From assembly GCA_903231505.1 (NCBI GenBank), contig CAFBRK010000133.1:62001-126000 (forward strand): 64,000 nucleotides of DNA, in the 5' to 3' direction. The position numbers were made by a program, and so were the translations under genes. Numbering within the stretch: position 1 is the stretch's first letter; each line of letters opens with the position of its first letter. The notes under the pieces are model-generated. The model did no database searches. It was not told where the DNA came from and saw nothing but the letters and a program-made list of their open reading frames with translations. The DNA is from Olavius algarvensis associated proteobacterium Delta 3. GTDB taxonomy: Bacteria; Desulfobacterota; Desulfobacteria; Desulfobacterales; CAFBRK01. This document shows, piece by piece, positions 51,141-60,468 of the stretch.

Positions 51141-52142
51141 ATGGCCAAAAAAAGGAATAAAAAAAACAAAACGAAAGACAAAAAGGTCAAGTCAGGATCT
51201 GAAACCAGCGTTGCGGGAAAGATCGATGATTCTGACACGAAATTTAAAAAGAAAAACCAAAAAAAGGAAATAAAACTCAAGAAGAAATTATCCGAACACA
51301 CCAGCTTCAAAAATTTGGACAAGAAAAAATCAAAAACAAGGACAGCGGTCTGGGTCAAAAAATTTACCCTGGAATACGAGGAGGAACTCAACAAGCTGCA
51401 GATTGAGCTTTTAAAATGGCAAAAACATGTGATCGCAAAAGAAGATCGCGTCTTGCTGCTTTTTGAAGGACGGGATGCCGCCGGAAAGGGTGGCACGATC
51501 AAAAGGATTATCGAACACTTGAATCCACGGGGCGCACGGGTTGTCGCTCTCTTAAAACCCAGTGACAGGGAACGCACCCAGTGGTATTTTCAAAGGTATA
51601 TTCAACACCTTCCTTCCGGTGGTGAAATTGTTCTATTCGATCGCAGCTGGTACAACCGGGCAATGGTTGAACCAACAATGGGTTTCTGCACTGATGAAGA
51701 GAATAAGCGATTTTTAAAAGATACACCCATGCTGGAAGCGATGTTGGTCAAAAATGGCATTCTCCTATTCAAATTTTTCTTTTCTGTATCCAAAGAGGAA
51801 CAGATGAGGCGTTTTACAGCGAGAGAGACAAGCCCTTTGAAACAGTATAAAATATCTCCGGTTGACAGAGAGGCACAGGAAAGGTGGGATGACTACACAG
51901 TAAGAAAGTTTCAGATGCTCAACGAGACCAACCGAACCATTTCACCTTGGACAATCATCCGATCCGACAACAAGAAAAAGGCACGACTCAACTGTATCAA
52001 ACATATCCTTTCCAAAGTGAAGTATGAAAACAAAATTTCTGAAGAGCAACTTCGTGCCGACCCGGAAATCGTGGTATCGGGCATCGATGAAATCAGATTC
52101 ATGGAAGATCATTTAATGACGGGCGTCGAACTGCCCGGTTGA
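51141..52142 (+). CDS. ppk2: Polyphosphate kinase 2, second copy with lysine-rich N-terminus
   Basis: A 333-residue PPK2. Walker A FEGRDAAGKGGT (108-119) and Walker B IVLFDRSWYNRAMVEPTMG are intact, and the catalytic region continues to about 310. The N-terminal 68 residues are again Lys-rich (KKRNKKNKTKDKK), but are not a copy of the first tail. GAAAGGGG precedes the ATG. Two neighbouring PPK2s with different details may have different nucleotide or direction preferences. Confidence 0.93.
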   Translation: MAKKRNKKNKTKDKKVKSGSETSVAGKIDDSDTKFKKKNQKKEIKLKKKLSEHTSFKNLDKKKSKTRTAVWVKKFTLEYEEELNKLQIELLKWQKHVIAKEDRVLLLFEGRDAAGKGGTIKRIIEHLNPRGARVVALLKPSDRERTQWYFQRYIQHLPSGGEIVLFDRSWYNRAMVEPTMGFCTDEENKRFLKDTPMLEAMLVKNGILLFKFFFSVSKEEQMRRFTARETSPLKQYKISPVDREAQERWDDYTVRKFQMLNETNRTISPWTIIRSDNKKKARLNCIKHILSKVKYENKISEEQLRADPEIVVSGIDEIRFMEDHLMTGVELPG

Positions 52143-52210
52143 TTACGGTTATTCCGGGCGTTTTTTTCCCGCAACGACTCAATACGTTTTTAGTCGATAA
52201 GGAGGGACAA

Positions 52211-52504
52211 ATGAGCGTTCAGGTTATGATTAAACGCAAATGGAAAGTCGACAACCCGGAAATGCTCTTTCCACTTCTTGATCAGTTGCACTCACGCGCT
52301 AAAGAACAGCCAGGATATATTTCCGGAGAAACCCTGAGAAGCCTTGAAGATCCCGAAGATTATTTGGTGGTTAGTAAATGGGAAACGGCTGAAGATTGGA
52401 AGAAGTGGCAAACCAGCAAAGAAAGAAGAGATATTCAGGGTCAGGTGGATTCGCTGATCGGCGAAAAGACATTTTACGAAATCTACGAGAGTATCAAGCG
52501 ATAA
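52211..52504 (+). CDS. Antibiotic-biosynthesis-monooxygenase (ABM) domain protein
   Basis: A 97-residue protein with the ABM ferredoxin-like fold: QPGYISGETLRSLEDPEDYL, VVSKWETAEDWKKWQTS and FYEIYESIK. The ATG at 52211 follows AAGGAGGG; a longer frame from 52139 overlaps the ppk2 stop. The family includes small monooxygenases and haem-degrading enzymes; the role here is unknown. It is the last forward gene of the block. Confidence 0.82.
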   Translation: MSVQVMIKRKWKVDNPEMLFPLLDQLHSRAKEQPGYISGETLRSLEDPEDYLVVSKWETAEDWKKWQTSKERRDIQGQVDSLIGEKTFYEIYESIKR

Positions 52505-52589
52505 AACACGATAACCAGAACCTGTCTCAATATCGTGTGTAAGGCCCATGGCTGTATTGCGGGTCGATCCGCATTCGCCCGGGCAAAAA

Positions 52590-53165
52590 TCAGGAAATAA
52601 TCTCCTTTAGCATTTTGGAAAATGACTGAATTTCCTGAATCGCTATGTTATAGTTTTTCTTTTTCGGTTTTTTCCCCACTTTTTTTAAATTATACATAAG
52701 GACGTCCGCTTTTTTGATAATCGTTTTCTTGTCATCATCGGAGAGGTCTTCCCTAATCCGAACCAGTACACTGAGGCGCGTCTTAAGCTTGGTCAATCTC
52801 TTTTTAAAAATAACATACAATTCAAGATACTTTTTTTTCCACAACGGCTTGAAATTTTCATTCACTCGATTAAGTCTTTTCCGAAGCTTTTTTATCTTTT
52901 TCTTCAAATCCCGGTTGATCCTCTCGGGCTGTTCTTCTTTAACAGGTCTGATCGTTACCGATAATTCACCGTTTTTGACTCCATAATAGTCAGAAACAGA
53001 TTTTTTGATCCGCTTTGCATAATATTCGCCGATCGATTTAATTCCAGCCAGTTTATCCAATGGTATGTCATGAAGCTGAGTTATGGTCGTGATCCCGGAA
53101 TCGTTGAGTAATTTCATCCGGCTGGTTCCTACATGTTTCAATACAGTGAGATCATTTTGTTTCAT
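52590..53165 (-). CDS. Helix-hairpin-helix plus basic coiled-coil protein
   Basis: A 191-residue protein. Residues about 5-60 form a helix-hairpin-helix pair (HVGTSRMKLLNDSGITTITQ, KLAGIKSIGEYYAKRI), a DNA-binding motif. The rest is long, charged and predicted helical, with many lysines (KKKIKKLRKRLNRVNENFK). It could link DNA with another structure, such as a polyphosphate granule; that is inferred from position only. GAAGGAAA precedes the ATG. Confidence 0.7.
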   Translation of the reverse strand: MKQNDLTVLKHVGTSRMKLLNDSGITTITQLHDIPLDKLAGIKSIGEYYAKRIKKSVSDYYGVKNGELSVTIRPVKEEQPERINRDLKKKIKKLRKRLNRVNENFKPLWKKKYLELYVIFKKRLTKLKTRLSVLVRIREDLSDDDKKTIIKKADVLMYNLKKVGKKPKKKNYNIAIQEIQSFSKMLKEIIS

Positions 53166-53332
53166 GACGGTTTCCTTCGAAGGTTTACCTTTGTGCGGGG
53201 CAGATGTGTCAGGAAAAGATTAAACATGAGATAAGGGATGCCGGCAGGGTGTGTCAAGTGTAAATAAGATCCAGACACGATTTGTAAAAGCATACCGGGA
53301 ATTGCAAACGACGGCCCTTTCGGAGCGTCAAT

Positions 53333-53794
53333 TCACCACTTGCTGTAAGGGCGGTGAACCAGACTTGCGTTAAAATACTTGGGATCTCCAGTTACCTCAT
53401 CGCCTACCCAGTCCGGTTTGATATATACCTGGTCTTCACGTTCAAGCTCCAGCTCGGCGACGATCAATCCCCTGTTTTCGCCAAAAAACTCGTCAACTTC
53501 CCATACCAAACCCTTAAAATCGATGTTGTATCTTTTTTTTTCGATAAGCGGTTTTTCGCAGAGGTGGTTCAGCATGGCGTCAGCTTCTGCAATAGGGATT
53601 TCATACTCGTATTCAACACGGGCAGCGCCTTGGGAAATGCCTTTGACGGTTAAATAGGCTTTGTCGTGAATAACACGGACACGCACGTTTCGTTTTTCAT
53701 TGCTGTTCAGATAACCCTGACGATACAGCACTCCTTGCCCCTTGCGCCAATGATATCCCTTTACCAGGAACTTTCTTTCAATCTCCAGGGCCAT
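53333..53794 (-). CDS. CYTH-domain triphosphatase
   Basis: A 153-residue CYTH protein with the signature EIERKFLV at the start, RVRVIHDKAYLTVKG for the tunnel basic residues, and LVWEVDEFFGENRGLIVAELEL for the acidic, metal-binding side. CYTH proteins hydrolyse inorganic triphosphate or other triphosphates; a few are class IV adenylate cyclases. In this polyphosphate block, tripolyphosphatase activity is likely. Confidence 0.9.
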   Translation of the reverse strand: MALEIERKFLVKGYHWRKGQGVLYRQGYLNSNEKRNVRVRVIHDKAYLTVKGISQGAARVEYEYEIPIAEADAMLNHLCEKPLIEKKRYNIDFKGLVWEVDEFFGENRGLIVAELELEREDQVYIKPDWVGDEVTGDPKYFNASLVHRPYSKW

Positions 53795-53874
53795 CGGTGT
53801 CTCACCAAAAACGGTTTAAGAGATTAGACGAGTTGGATACCTCAAACTACTTAAAATCTTTTCCGGTTCATGGA

Positions 53875-54633
53875 TTAATGGAAAGCAGGCGAAAGTATCG
53901 TTTCACGGACTTTTGACCACAAGTTTTCATATGATTTGGAAGCCGCCGATTTAGGTGAAAACGCCACGACGGGCTGCCGCTCGATACCCATTCTTTCGAT
54001 CTGCGATAAATAAGGAATCAGGATTTGTAATGCGCCGTTAAACTCGTTTAGCACCAGTTCCATGAGGTCGCGGTGCAATGCTTTGCGCCCGTCGACCATC
54101 GAAAAAAAGGTGTAAATCTTACTTTCGTCATAGTTCATTTTTCTACAGAATGACAACAACTGCCGATGGGCATGAACTGAGAGCGTTGTGGGAACCAGCG
54201 GAACAAGGGTGTAGTCGACAGCGTTGAAAATATTTTCGGCCAGCATACTGATGGTTACCGGACAATCCAGAAGGATCACGTCGTATTCATTTTTCAACGG
54301 TTTTAATATTTTGCTCAAACGCTCCCTTGGATGTTTTAACTTATAAAAAGCGGCTTCCAGATTTCGATGAGCGAAATCGGCAGGCAGTAGATCAAGGTTC
54401 TCATAATCTGTGCCTTTGATGCTCTTTATCAGCTTTTTCCCACCTTTGATGAAACCCTTCGTCCCGGATTTCAGTTTGGGTTTCACACGATAGTAATAGG
54501 TCGCAGAACCCTGATGGTCGAGGTCGCAGATGAGAGTTTTAGCCCCGGTTTGGGCAGAGAGGTACGACAAGTTTACAGCTGCTGCGGTTTTACCCACGCC
54601 TCCTTTATTGCTGTAAAGAGCAAGCGTTGTCAT
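53875..54633 (-). CDS. ParA-family ATPase
   Basis: A 252-residue ATPase with the deviant Walker A YSNKGGVGKTAAAVNL, Walker B IIL-type VILLDCPVTISM and DLDHQGSATYYY. ParA proteins make nucleoid-bound gradients that place plasmids, chromosomes and protein cargoes. Its ATG overlaps the stop of the CHAD gene (ATGA), so the two are made together, and there is no ParB gene or parS-like array nearby. That suggests the CHAD protein or its bound granule as cargo rather than DNA. Confidence 0.9.
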   Translation of the reverse strand: MTTLALYSNKGGVGKTAAAVNLSYLSAQTGAKTLICDLDHQGSATYYYRVKPKLKSGTKGFIKGGKKLIKSIKGTDYENLDLLPADFAHRNLEAAFYKLKHPRERLSKILKPLKNEYDVILLDCPVTISMLAENIFNAVDYTLVPLVPTTLSVHAHRQLLSFCRKMNYDESKIYTFFSMVDGRKALHRDLMELVLNEFNGALQILIPYLSQIERMGIERQPVVAFSPKSAASKSYENLWSKVRETILSPAFH

Positions 54634-56192
54634 GAAACTTCCTTCGAATATTTTGGTGAGAATAGTTCTCCAAAGATACGCGTGGTGTCGGGTGATGCAA
54701 AGTTTTCGAAGGCTTGAGGCAGCGTATTCTTGAGCATCCGCTTTTCTGTATCGAGTGAGCCGATGAGAGCCCCGATTGCAACAACGGCTTTTTTATTTTT
54801 TTGATTGGTCGCGGGTAGTTTTTCGGATATGTGAAGCAGATATTGTTGCTGGACGCGAAGATCATTTATATTACCCAATTTATTCTGTAACTTTTTCAAC
54901 TGCTTTATCAAAACGTTAATTTTTTTACGCGGAAACAGACTGGAGAAAAACTCCATCAAGTATCGCAATTTCTTGCATTCGATTCTCAGCGCATGGAGTT
55001 TTTCATCATCGAGTGTCTCGAGTGCCCGGCTGCTGGCTTCGACGATGGAACCGTATTTCTTGTAGATTCTTTTCTGCGCCAGGGTCAATATGCGCAGATC
55101 GGCATTTGATGTCGTCGGGGCATCTTTCTGTGGCTCATTTAAAAATGATTCCCAATCATGTAGTATTTGCCTGTATTTTTCGGACTTAAAACTGCTGACA
55201 ACCTGTTTCAGCGCATTTAATCGCTTTTTGCGTAAATAGTTAAACAGAGGATCGATGTCATCCCGCAAAACAACGGGGAGGATCCCTTTATAAACCTCCT
55301 TTTTGAGGAGATAGACATCCAAATCACGCAACTGGTTGGAGAGTTTCCCCAAAAAGGAAAAATCTTTCTTGAATCGCGCTGTCGTCTCGTGGGGAAATAC
55401 CTTTTTGATCTGACCCAACGCCGAGCGGGTGCGGCGGATCGCGACACGGTAATCGTGCAAGAATTCCGTATCCACATCCTTTGCGATGTAGGCTCCGTTG
55501 ATCTTTATGACTTGCAGCAACGAACCTAGAATGATTCTGGCGGCGTCATCGGAGCGCATGTCCGGGATGAGCGTTAAATTTAATTTTGAGGAATAATCCC
55601 CCGGATTTTTATCCACGGACGCAAGTGCTTTAAAATAAATATCATCATTTTCACTTGCGAATAATCCGGCCTCTTTGAAACGTTTGGACAGGTTGCGAAA
55701 ATACTTCGGGTATCCCTTCACGGGTTGCAACAACACATAGGCGTCCAAGACCGGTGATTCTTTTTCGCGGGTCGAACGAATCTCATTGAACACAAATCTG
55801 GCCACTGTTTTCTCGTCCTGATTCAAGATACGGTGAGCCCTTGACCGGGAATGTACATCCACAAGCCTGAAGAGTGCCCGCATTTTCAGAATCGGTGCCA
55901 AAAACTCCTGTATCTCACCTTTCGGGAAATCCTGAAGGAGGACCGGTGGACGCTTGATTTCAAAACCGTGCATAATTTCGTTTGAAAATAGCTTTCGCAC
56001 AAAAAATCTGTTTCCACAGGCGTATAAAACAAGAGATTTGTTAAACAGGCGCCAGTCAAACGTATCGTATATGGCCATACGATTCAGTTCGGGCCGATCT
56101 GATTCAATTGCATAGGTTTTCATCAATTCGGAAATAAACTGACGTTGATCAAACCCGGCAGGAAGATTGTGTTTTATCTGAACGTGCATCAT
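54630..56192 (-). CDS. CYTH-like plus CHAD-domain polyphosphate-associated protein
   Basis: A protein of about 520 residues. The N-terminal part (about 1-200) is a divergent CYTH domain (YDTFDWRLFNKSLVLYACGN, FEIKRPP), probably without the full set of catalytic residues. The C-terminal part (about 215-505) is a CHAD domain with the helices FLHDYRVAIRRTRSALGQ, LHALRIECKKLRYLMEFF and KLQNKLGNINDL. CHAD domains bind polyphosphate and localise to its granules. I chose the ATG at 56192 (GAGG site); the frame runs upstream to 56219. It is coupled to the ParA gene by ATGA. Confidence 0.9.
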   Translation of the reverse strand: MMHVQIKHNLPAGFDQRQFISELMKTYAIESDRPELNRMAIYDTFDWRLFNKSLVLYACGNRFFVRKLFSNEIMHGFEIKRPPVLLQDFPKGEIQEFLAPILKMRALFRLVDVHSRSRAHRILNQDEKTVARFVFNEIRSTREKESPVLDAYVLLQPVKGYPKYFRNLSKRFKEAGLFASENDDIYFKALASVDKNPGDYSSKLNLTLIPDMRSDDAARIILGSLLQVIKINGAYIAKDVDTEFLHDYRVAIRRTRSALGQIKKVFPHETTARFKKDFSFLGKLSNQLRDLDVYLLKKEVYKGILPVVLRDDIDPLFNYLRKKRLNALKQVVSSFKSEKYRQILHDWESFLNEPQKDAPTTSNADLRILTLAQKRIYKKYGSIVEASSRALETLDDEKLHALRIECKKLRYLMEFFSSLFPRKKINVLIKQLKKLQNKLGNINDLRVQQQYLLHISEKLPATNQKNKKAVVAIGALIGSLDTEKRMLKNTLPQAFENFASPDTTRIFGELFSPKYSKEVS

Positions 56193-56413
56193 CGTGGCCT
56201 CGAGGAGCGCAGCAGGCATTCAAAGGTTGGGCGGTTAACCGGACAAATTTCCCAAATGGATTTTTTCAAAACGGGGCAGGTTTTATGATTGACTGTTTTG
56301 CTGGCCTTAACAGATTGCGAACTTTTGTACCCTGAACCTGTGCATTGCTGGTCGATTATAAAACGGCACCTCCACCTGTTTTGTGGCGTTAAAGACGTGT
56401 CCAGTGAGTGATG

Positions 56414-56923
56414 TTAGGCTGACGTATCCGTGTATCGCTTCGGATAATCAAAAAAAACGATTTTTCCCTGACCGTCTCTGACGTTTCGCCACCGGTTGCA
56501 ATCGAACCGGATGCAGCAGACGCCGGTAGTCGGGATGTTATCTATCCGATACTTTTTAAGCAACATATTAGCAAAATCATTGAAGCTGGGGTTATGGCCA
56601 AACAGCATGACGGTTTCAATCTGATCATCCAGGTTCTTTACAACTTCGACCAGATAGCGTTCACTGGCATGATACATTTTGCCCTTAAATTTAATCTTCT
56701 TTTTCGGATAGTCGAGTGCCTTGGCAATGACTATGGCCGTTTTTCGTGCCCGTTTTGCAGGGCTTGACAGGATAAGGTCAGGCATAATGTGTCGTTCTTT
56801 TAGTTTTTGCCCCATAAATGGCGCATTGCGTTTACCCCTTTTGTTCAACGGTCTGACAAAGTCGCTCAGGCTGGAATCTTTCCAGCTTGATTTGGCGTGT
56901 CTCACCAGAATTATCGTTTTCAT
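56414..56923 (-). CDS. sixA: SixA-type phosphohistidine phosphatase
   Basis: A 169-residue histidine phosphatase: TIILVRHAKSSWKDSS at the N-terminus is diagnostic of SixA, the second catalytic arginine is in LILSSPAKRARKTA, and the later histidine in VMLFGHNPSFNDFA. SixA removes phosphate from phosphohistidine, for instance in phosphotransfer proteins. It is upstream of CHAD and ParA in the same direction. The start at 56923 has AAAGGAG 11 bases before it. Confidence 0.87.
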   Translation of the reverse strand: MKTIILVRHAKSSWKDSSLSDFVRPLNKRGKRNAPFMGQKLKERHIMPDLILSSPAKRARKTAIVIAKALDYPKKKIKFKGKMYHASERYLVEVVKNLDDQIETVMLFGHNPSFNDFANMLLKKYRIDNIPTTGVCCIRFDCNRWRNVRDGQGKIVFFDYPKRYTDTSA

Positions 56924-57340
56924 CTCGAACACACTCCTTTCACCCCCCAAGCAGCCCTCCAATTCTTTTATCACCGTTCACGGGTTCCTGGCGGCATCGG
57001 TTCCATGCATGATTGTCAATCCGCTGGACGGGATTCACCCGCGTGCTCCTGTTGCCCAGGCGGTTTGACAAATATTCGCGGAGCACGCTAACCCATCGAA
57101 AACTCATGGCAAATTTGAATGATTCTTTTTTTGAATATAAATGATCTGTGAATCTTTGTCCAAAGTATTTCTTGCGCGTTGCGAAAAAGTGTTCACATCA
57201 CCGTCTATAACGCGTCGGAACGACAGAGAGACATTCGGCACATTGTCCGATTGCTATCTGAAGCCAAAGCTGTTAACAATGTGACACCCGTCACCAATCT
57301 TGACGTCGCTCCGACCCGGTGGCGATCCTACCAGTGCATG

Positions 57341-57361
57341 GCCCTTGGCCGAGGGCTTTTT
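57341..57361 (+). terminator. Weak hairpin before the TyrR-like gene
   Basis: Five-bp stem GCCCT/AGGGC followed by five T, 14 bp upstream of the regulator start. It may be an attenuator or a chance structure. The gap 56924-57340 otherwise holds nothing recognised. Confidence 0.35.
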
Positions 57362-57374
57362 GGGTGCGCCAATG

Positions 57375-58996
57375 CGATTGAAAAGCGAGCTTGTATTCAG
57401 AGACCGTGTCGGGATCGTCGCTGATATCTCAGCGCTGCTGGCCGGTTTTGAAATGAGCATCTACTCCATGGAGGTCGTTCAGGCAGGAGACCGTGCCATG
57501 GTCTACGTGGAGTTCGAAACATCCAGGCGCAACGACACCGACAAGCTGATATTCGAGCGCCTGAGCCGAATCGAAGGACTGGAACAGATCCAGCTTGTCG
57601 ATAGCCTGCCGTATGAGGAACGTGAAAACCGCTTCAAGGTCCTGTTTGACAACATGAGTGACGGGGTGTTTCCATTGACAGCGATTATCGCCTGAAAACC
57701 ATCAATCGCATCGCCCTGAAAGCACTGGGCCTGGATGCCGCCCGGGACCTCGGCCGGGATATCCGGGAATTAGACCTGCCGGATCTCGATATCATCGGCT
57801 GCCTGAACGGGCAGAAATATACCAACATCAAAAAGAGCCTGATCACGAAGGGCCGTCGGTTCCGCTACCTTGCCACAGGTCGCCCTATTCGCGATGCGGC
57901 CGGCCGCATCATCGGCGCCATGGAAATCGACAAAGGTCTCGGTGAGATCGAGCGAATGGCGCGTTCCATCACCGGATCAAAGGACATCAGTTTCAGCGAT
58001 ATCATCGGCCAATCCCGGGCGATGATTGGCGCCATCGACTTCGCACAAAAAATCGCACCCACCGATGCGGTGGTCGCCCTGAGGGGTGACAGCGGAACCG
58101 GCAAAGAGCTGTTTGCCCGCGCCATTCATGAAGCCAGCGGCCGAAGCGGATCTTTTGTGGCGATCAATTGCGCTGCCTTGCCGGAGCAGCTCCTGGAAAG
58201 CGAGCTGTTTGGCTATGTGGACGGCGCCTTTACCGGGGGGTGCAAAGGGGGAAAGCCGGGGTTGTTCGAACGGACCGAACAGGGAACGCTGTTTCTGGAC
58301 GAAATCGCCGAGATGCCGATGCCCTCCCAGGCGAAAATTCTGCGTGCGCTGCAGGGCCGGCGTGTACGAAGAATCGGCGGGGCACGTGAAATACCTTATG
58401 ATGCCCGATTGATCACGGCCACCAATCGGGATCTGGAAGCACTTGTGAAGAAAAAGGCCTTTCGAAGCGATCTGTACTATCGCATCAATGTACTGCCCAT
58501 CCACATTCCACCACTGACTCAGCGGCGCGACGATATCCCGCTGCTGGTGGAGCATTTTTTGTTTCACCTTTCCAGCAGGCTCGGTCGAAGCGCCCGTTGC
58601 CTGTCCCCCCAGGCTATGGAAAAGATGATCCATTACCCCTGGCCCGGCAATATCCGCGAGTTGAAGCATGTCGTGGAACGGGCTCATATTCTCTGCGAAA
58701 CGGAGGAAATCGGGGAACAGGCGATCCTTTTCGGATCCCAGACCGAAGAATGGATTACCGGTTGTCGTGTACCCCAATCCGGCTCCGGGAACACCCCCCT
58801 GCGTGTGCAAATGGATATTCATGAACGGCGGATTCTGGTCCATGCCCTGAAAGATGCGGCCAGTATTCGAGAGGCCGCTCGCCGCCTTGGGATTTCACAT
58901 CCAACCGTGCTGGCCAAAATGAAAAAACACGACATTCGAATGGTAAGAAATATTACCGATGGTAGAACTTCTGATAAAGCTAAAATTAATATTTAA
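57375..58996 (+). pseudogene. TyrR-like sigma-54 activator (ACT-PAS-AAA+-HTH), frameshifted in this sequence
   Basis: The first frame gives an ACT domain (RLKSELVFRDRVGIVADISA) and the beginning of a PAS domain (FKVLFDNMSDGVF), then breaks. Adding one T near 57671 joins it to SIDSDYRLKTINRIAL and an open frame to 58996: the rest of PAS, an AAA+ domain with GDSGTGKE, GAFTGG (GAFTGA variant), and a C-terminal HTH (REAARRLGISHPTVLAKMKK). The repaired protein is about 540 residues, the normal TyrR-like size. It should activate the sigma-54 promoter at 59248 in response to an amino acid. If the deletion is real, the gene is dead; if a read error, it is normal. Confidence 0.85.
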
Positions 58997-59247
58997 TATC
59001 AAATTGTTATACAATTCATGGCTCCCTAAGCGGTAAGATTCTCTACCATCTCCAGTTCTTCCGACGCTCCATCGGATTTGCGTTATTTATAATAGTCAAT
59101 CGCTCCCACGCTTTCTCTTTCAAAATCGGGTAAGATTTAACACTCTGTTAACACTGATTTTCTATTCTATTTCGGCATTTTTCAAGAGTCACTGAAAGCG
59201 GTTCATTTCCTGAGTATCCGCTATAATTTTGATAAGGATCAGCATTC

Positions 59248-59263
59248 TGGCAGGCATCTTGCT
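59248..59263 (+). promoter_or_regulatory. Sigma-54 promoter for the alanine dehydrogenase/TRAP operon
   Basis: TGGCAGGCATCTTGCT matches the -24 GG and -12 TTGC[AT] boxes with exact spacing. It lies 60 bp before the alanine dehydrogenase ATG and directly after a sigma-54 activator gene. The motif GGTAAGATT occurs twice upstream (59031 and 59125 region) and could be the activator site. Confidence 0.85.
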
Positions 59264-59323
59264 CTTATGAAGAGCGTGTGTCGGCGATTTTAACATCAAT
59301 CACTAAACAGAGGAGGGGAACTC

Positions 59324-60436
59324 ATGATTGTAGGCATTCTAAAAGAGATCAAATCAGAGGAGAATCGGGTGTGCATGACACCGGCCGGTGCAGAAGTCAT
59401 GATCGCCAACGGCCACACGGTTATAGTGGAAAAAAATGCCGGCAACGGCAGCGGCTTTGAAGACGCCGCCTATACCAGTGTCGGCGCAGAGATCGCAGCG
59501 ACACCCAGCGACATATTCGGACGCTCGGACATGGTCATGCACGTCAAGGAACCGCAGCCATCCGAGTACGATCTGATCCGGGAAGGCCAGATCGTATTCA
59601 CCTATCTCCACCTGGCCGCAGACGAAAAGCAGACCCGGGGGCTGATTGAAAGCAAAGGGGTCTGCATCGCCTATGAAACCATTCAAAAGCCCGACGGTTC
59701 GCTGCCGCTGCTCACGCCAATGAGCGAGGTGGCCGGCAGAATGGCCATCCAGCAGGGGGCCAAATACCTGGAAATGGCCCAGGGCGGCCACGGTGTGCTG
59801 CTGGGCGGCGTCCCGGGGGTGGACCCGGGCAACGTGGTGGTCATCGGTGGGGGCATCGTGGGTATCAATGCCGCCAAGATGGCCTGTGGTTTAGGTGCCA
59901 AGGTGTACATTCTGGACATGAACCTGGACCGGTTGAGGTATTTGAGCGATGTCATGCCCGCCAACTGCTTTAATTTGTTTTCCAGCCCGGCCACGCTTCG
60001 GGAACTCATCAAAACCGCTGATGTGGTGGTGGGCGCCGTGCTGATTCCAGGGGCCAAGGCACCCAAGCTGATCACCCGGGAGATGCTCAGAACCATGAAA
60101 CCGGGTTCGGTTTTGGTAGACGTGGCCATTGACCAGGGCGGCTGCTTCGAGACATCGAAGGCGACCACCCACGGCGATCCCATTTACGAAGTTGAAGGTG
60201 TGGTGCACTACTGTGTGGCCAATATGCCGGGTGCCGTACCGCGCACATCCACCCTGGCGTTGACCAATGCCACGCTGCCCTATGCCGTGGAGATTGCCAA
60301 TAAGGGCTGGAAAGCGGCCATGCAGGAGAGCGAGGAAATGAAGCTCGGCGCCAATGTCATCGATGGCAAGGTCACCTACGAAGCCGTAGCCGACGCGTTC
60401 GGTCTCGATTACACCCCCGTCGATGAGGTGCTGTAA
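59324..60436 (+). CDS. ald: Alanine dehydrogenase
   Basis: A 370-residue NAD-dependent L-alanine dehydrogenase. MIVGILKEIKSEENRV at the start, HVKEPQPSEY with the substrate-binding Lys, YLHLAADEKQT with the catalytic His, and the NAD site VVIGGGIVGINAAK are all in place. It makes pyruvate and ammonia from alanine, or the reverse. It is the first gene after the sigma-54 promoter, and a TRAP transporter and a second alanine dehydrogenase follow. RBS GGAGGGG. Confidence 0.95.
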   Translation: MIVGILKEIKSEENRVCMTPAGAEVMIANGHTVIVEKNAGNGSGFEDAAYTSVGAEIAATPSDIFGRSDMVMHVKEPQPSEYDLIREGQIVFTYLHLAADEKQTRGLIESKGVCIAYETIQKPDGSLPLLTPMSEVAGRMAIQQGAKYLEMAQGGHGVLLGGVPGVDPGNVVVIGGGIVGINAAKMACGLGAKVYILDMNLDRLRYLSDVMPANCFNLFSSPATLRELIKTADVVVGAVLIPGAKAPKLITREMLRTMKPGSVLVDVAIDQGGCFETSKATTHGDPIYEVEGVVHYCVANMPGAVPRTSTLALTNATLPYAVEIANKGWKAAMQESEEMKLGANVIDGKVTYEAVADAFGLDYTPVDEVL

Positions 60437-60468
60437 ACCGGCGGCCCGGAACTGGAAAGGAGAATCCA

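Noticed and set aside
53875-54633. Plasmid or chromosome partition locus
   Set aside because: No ParB-like gene, centromere-like repeats or replication genes nearby; coupling is to a CHAD protein.
54630-56192. Possible fusion of CHAD with an active CYTH triphosphatase
   Set aside because: The N-terminal domain has the CYTH strand pattern but I cannot see the full ExExK start and acidic set, so I call it CYTH-like only.
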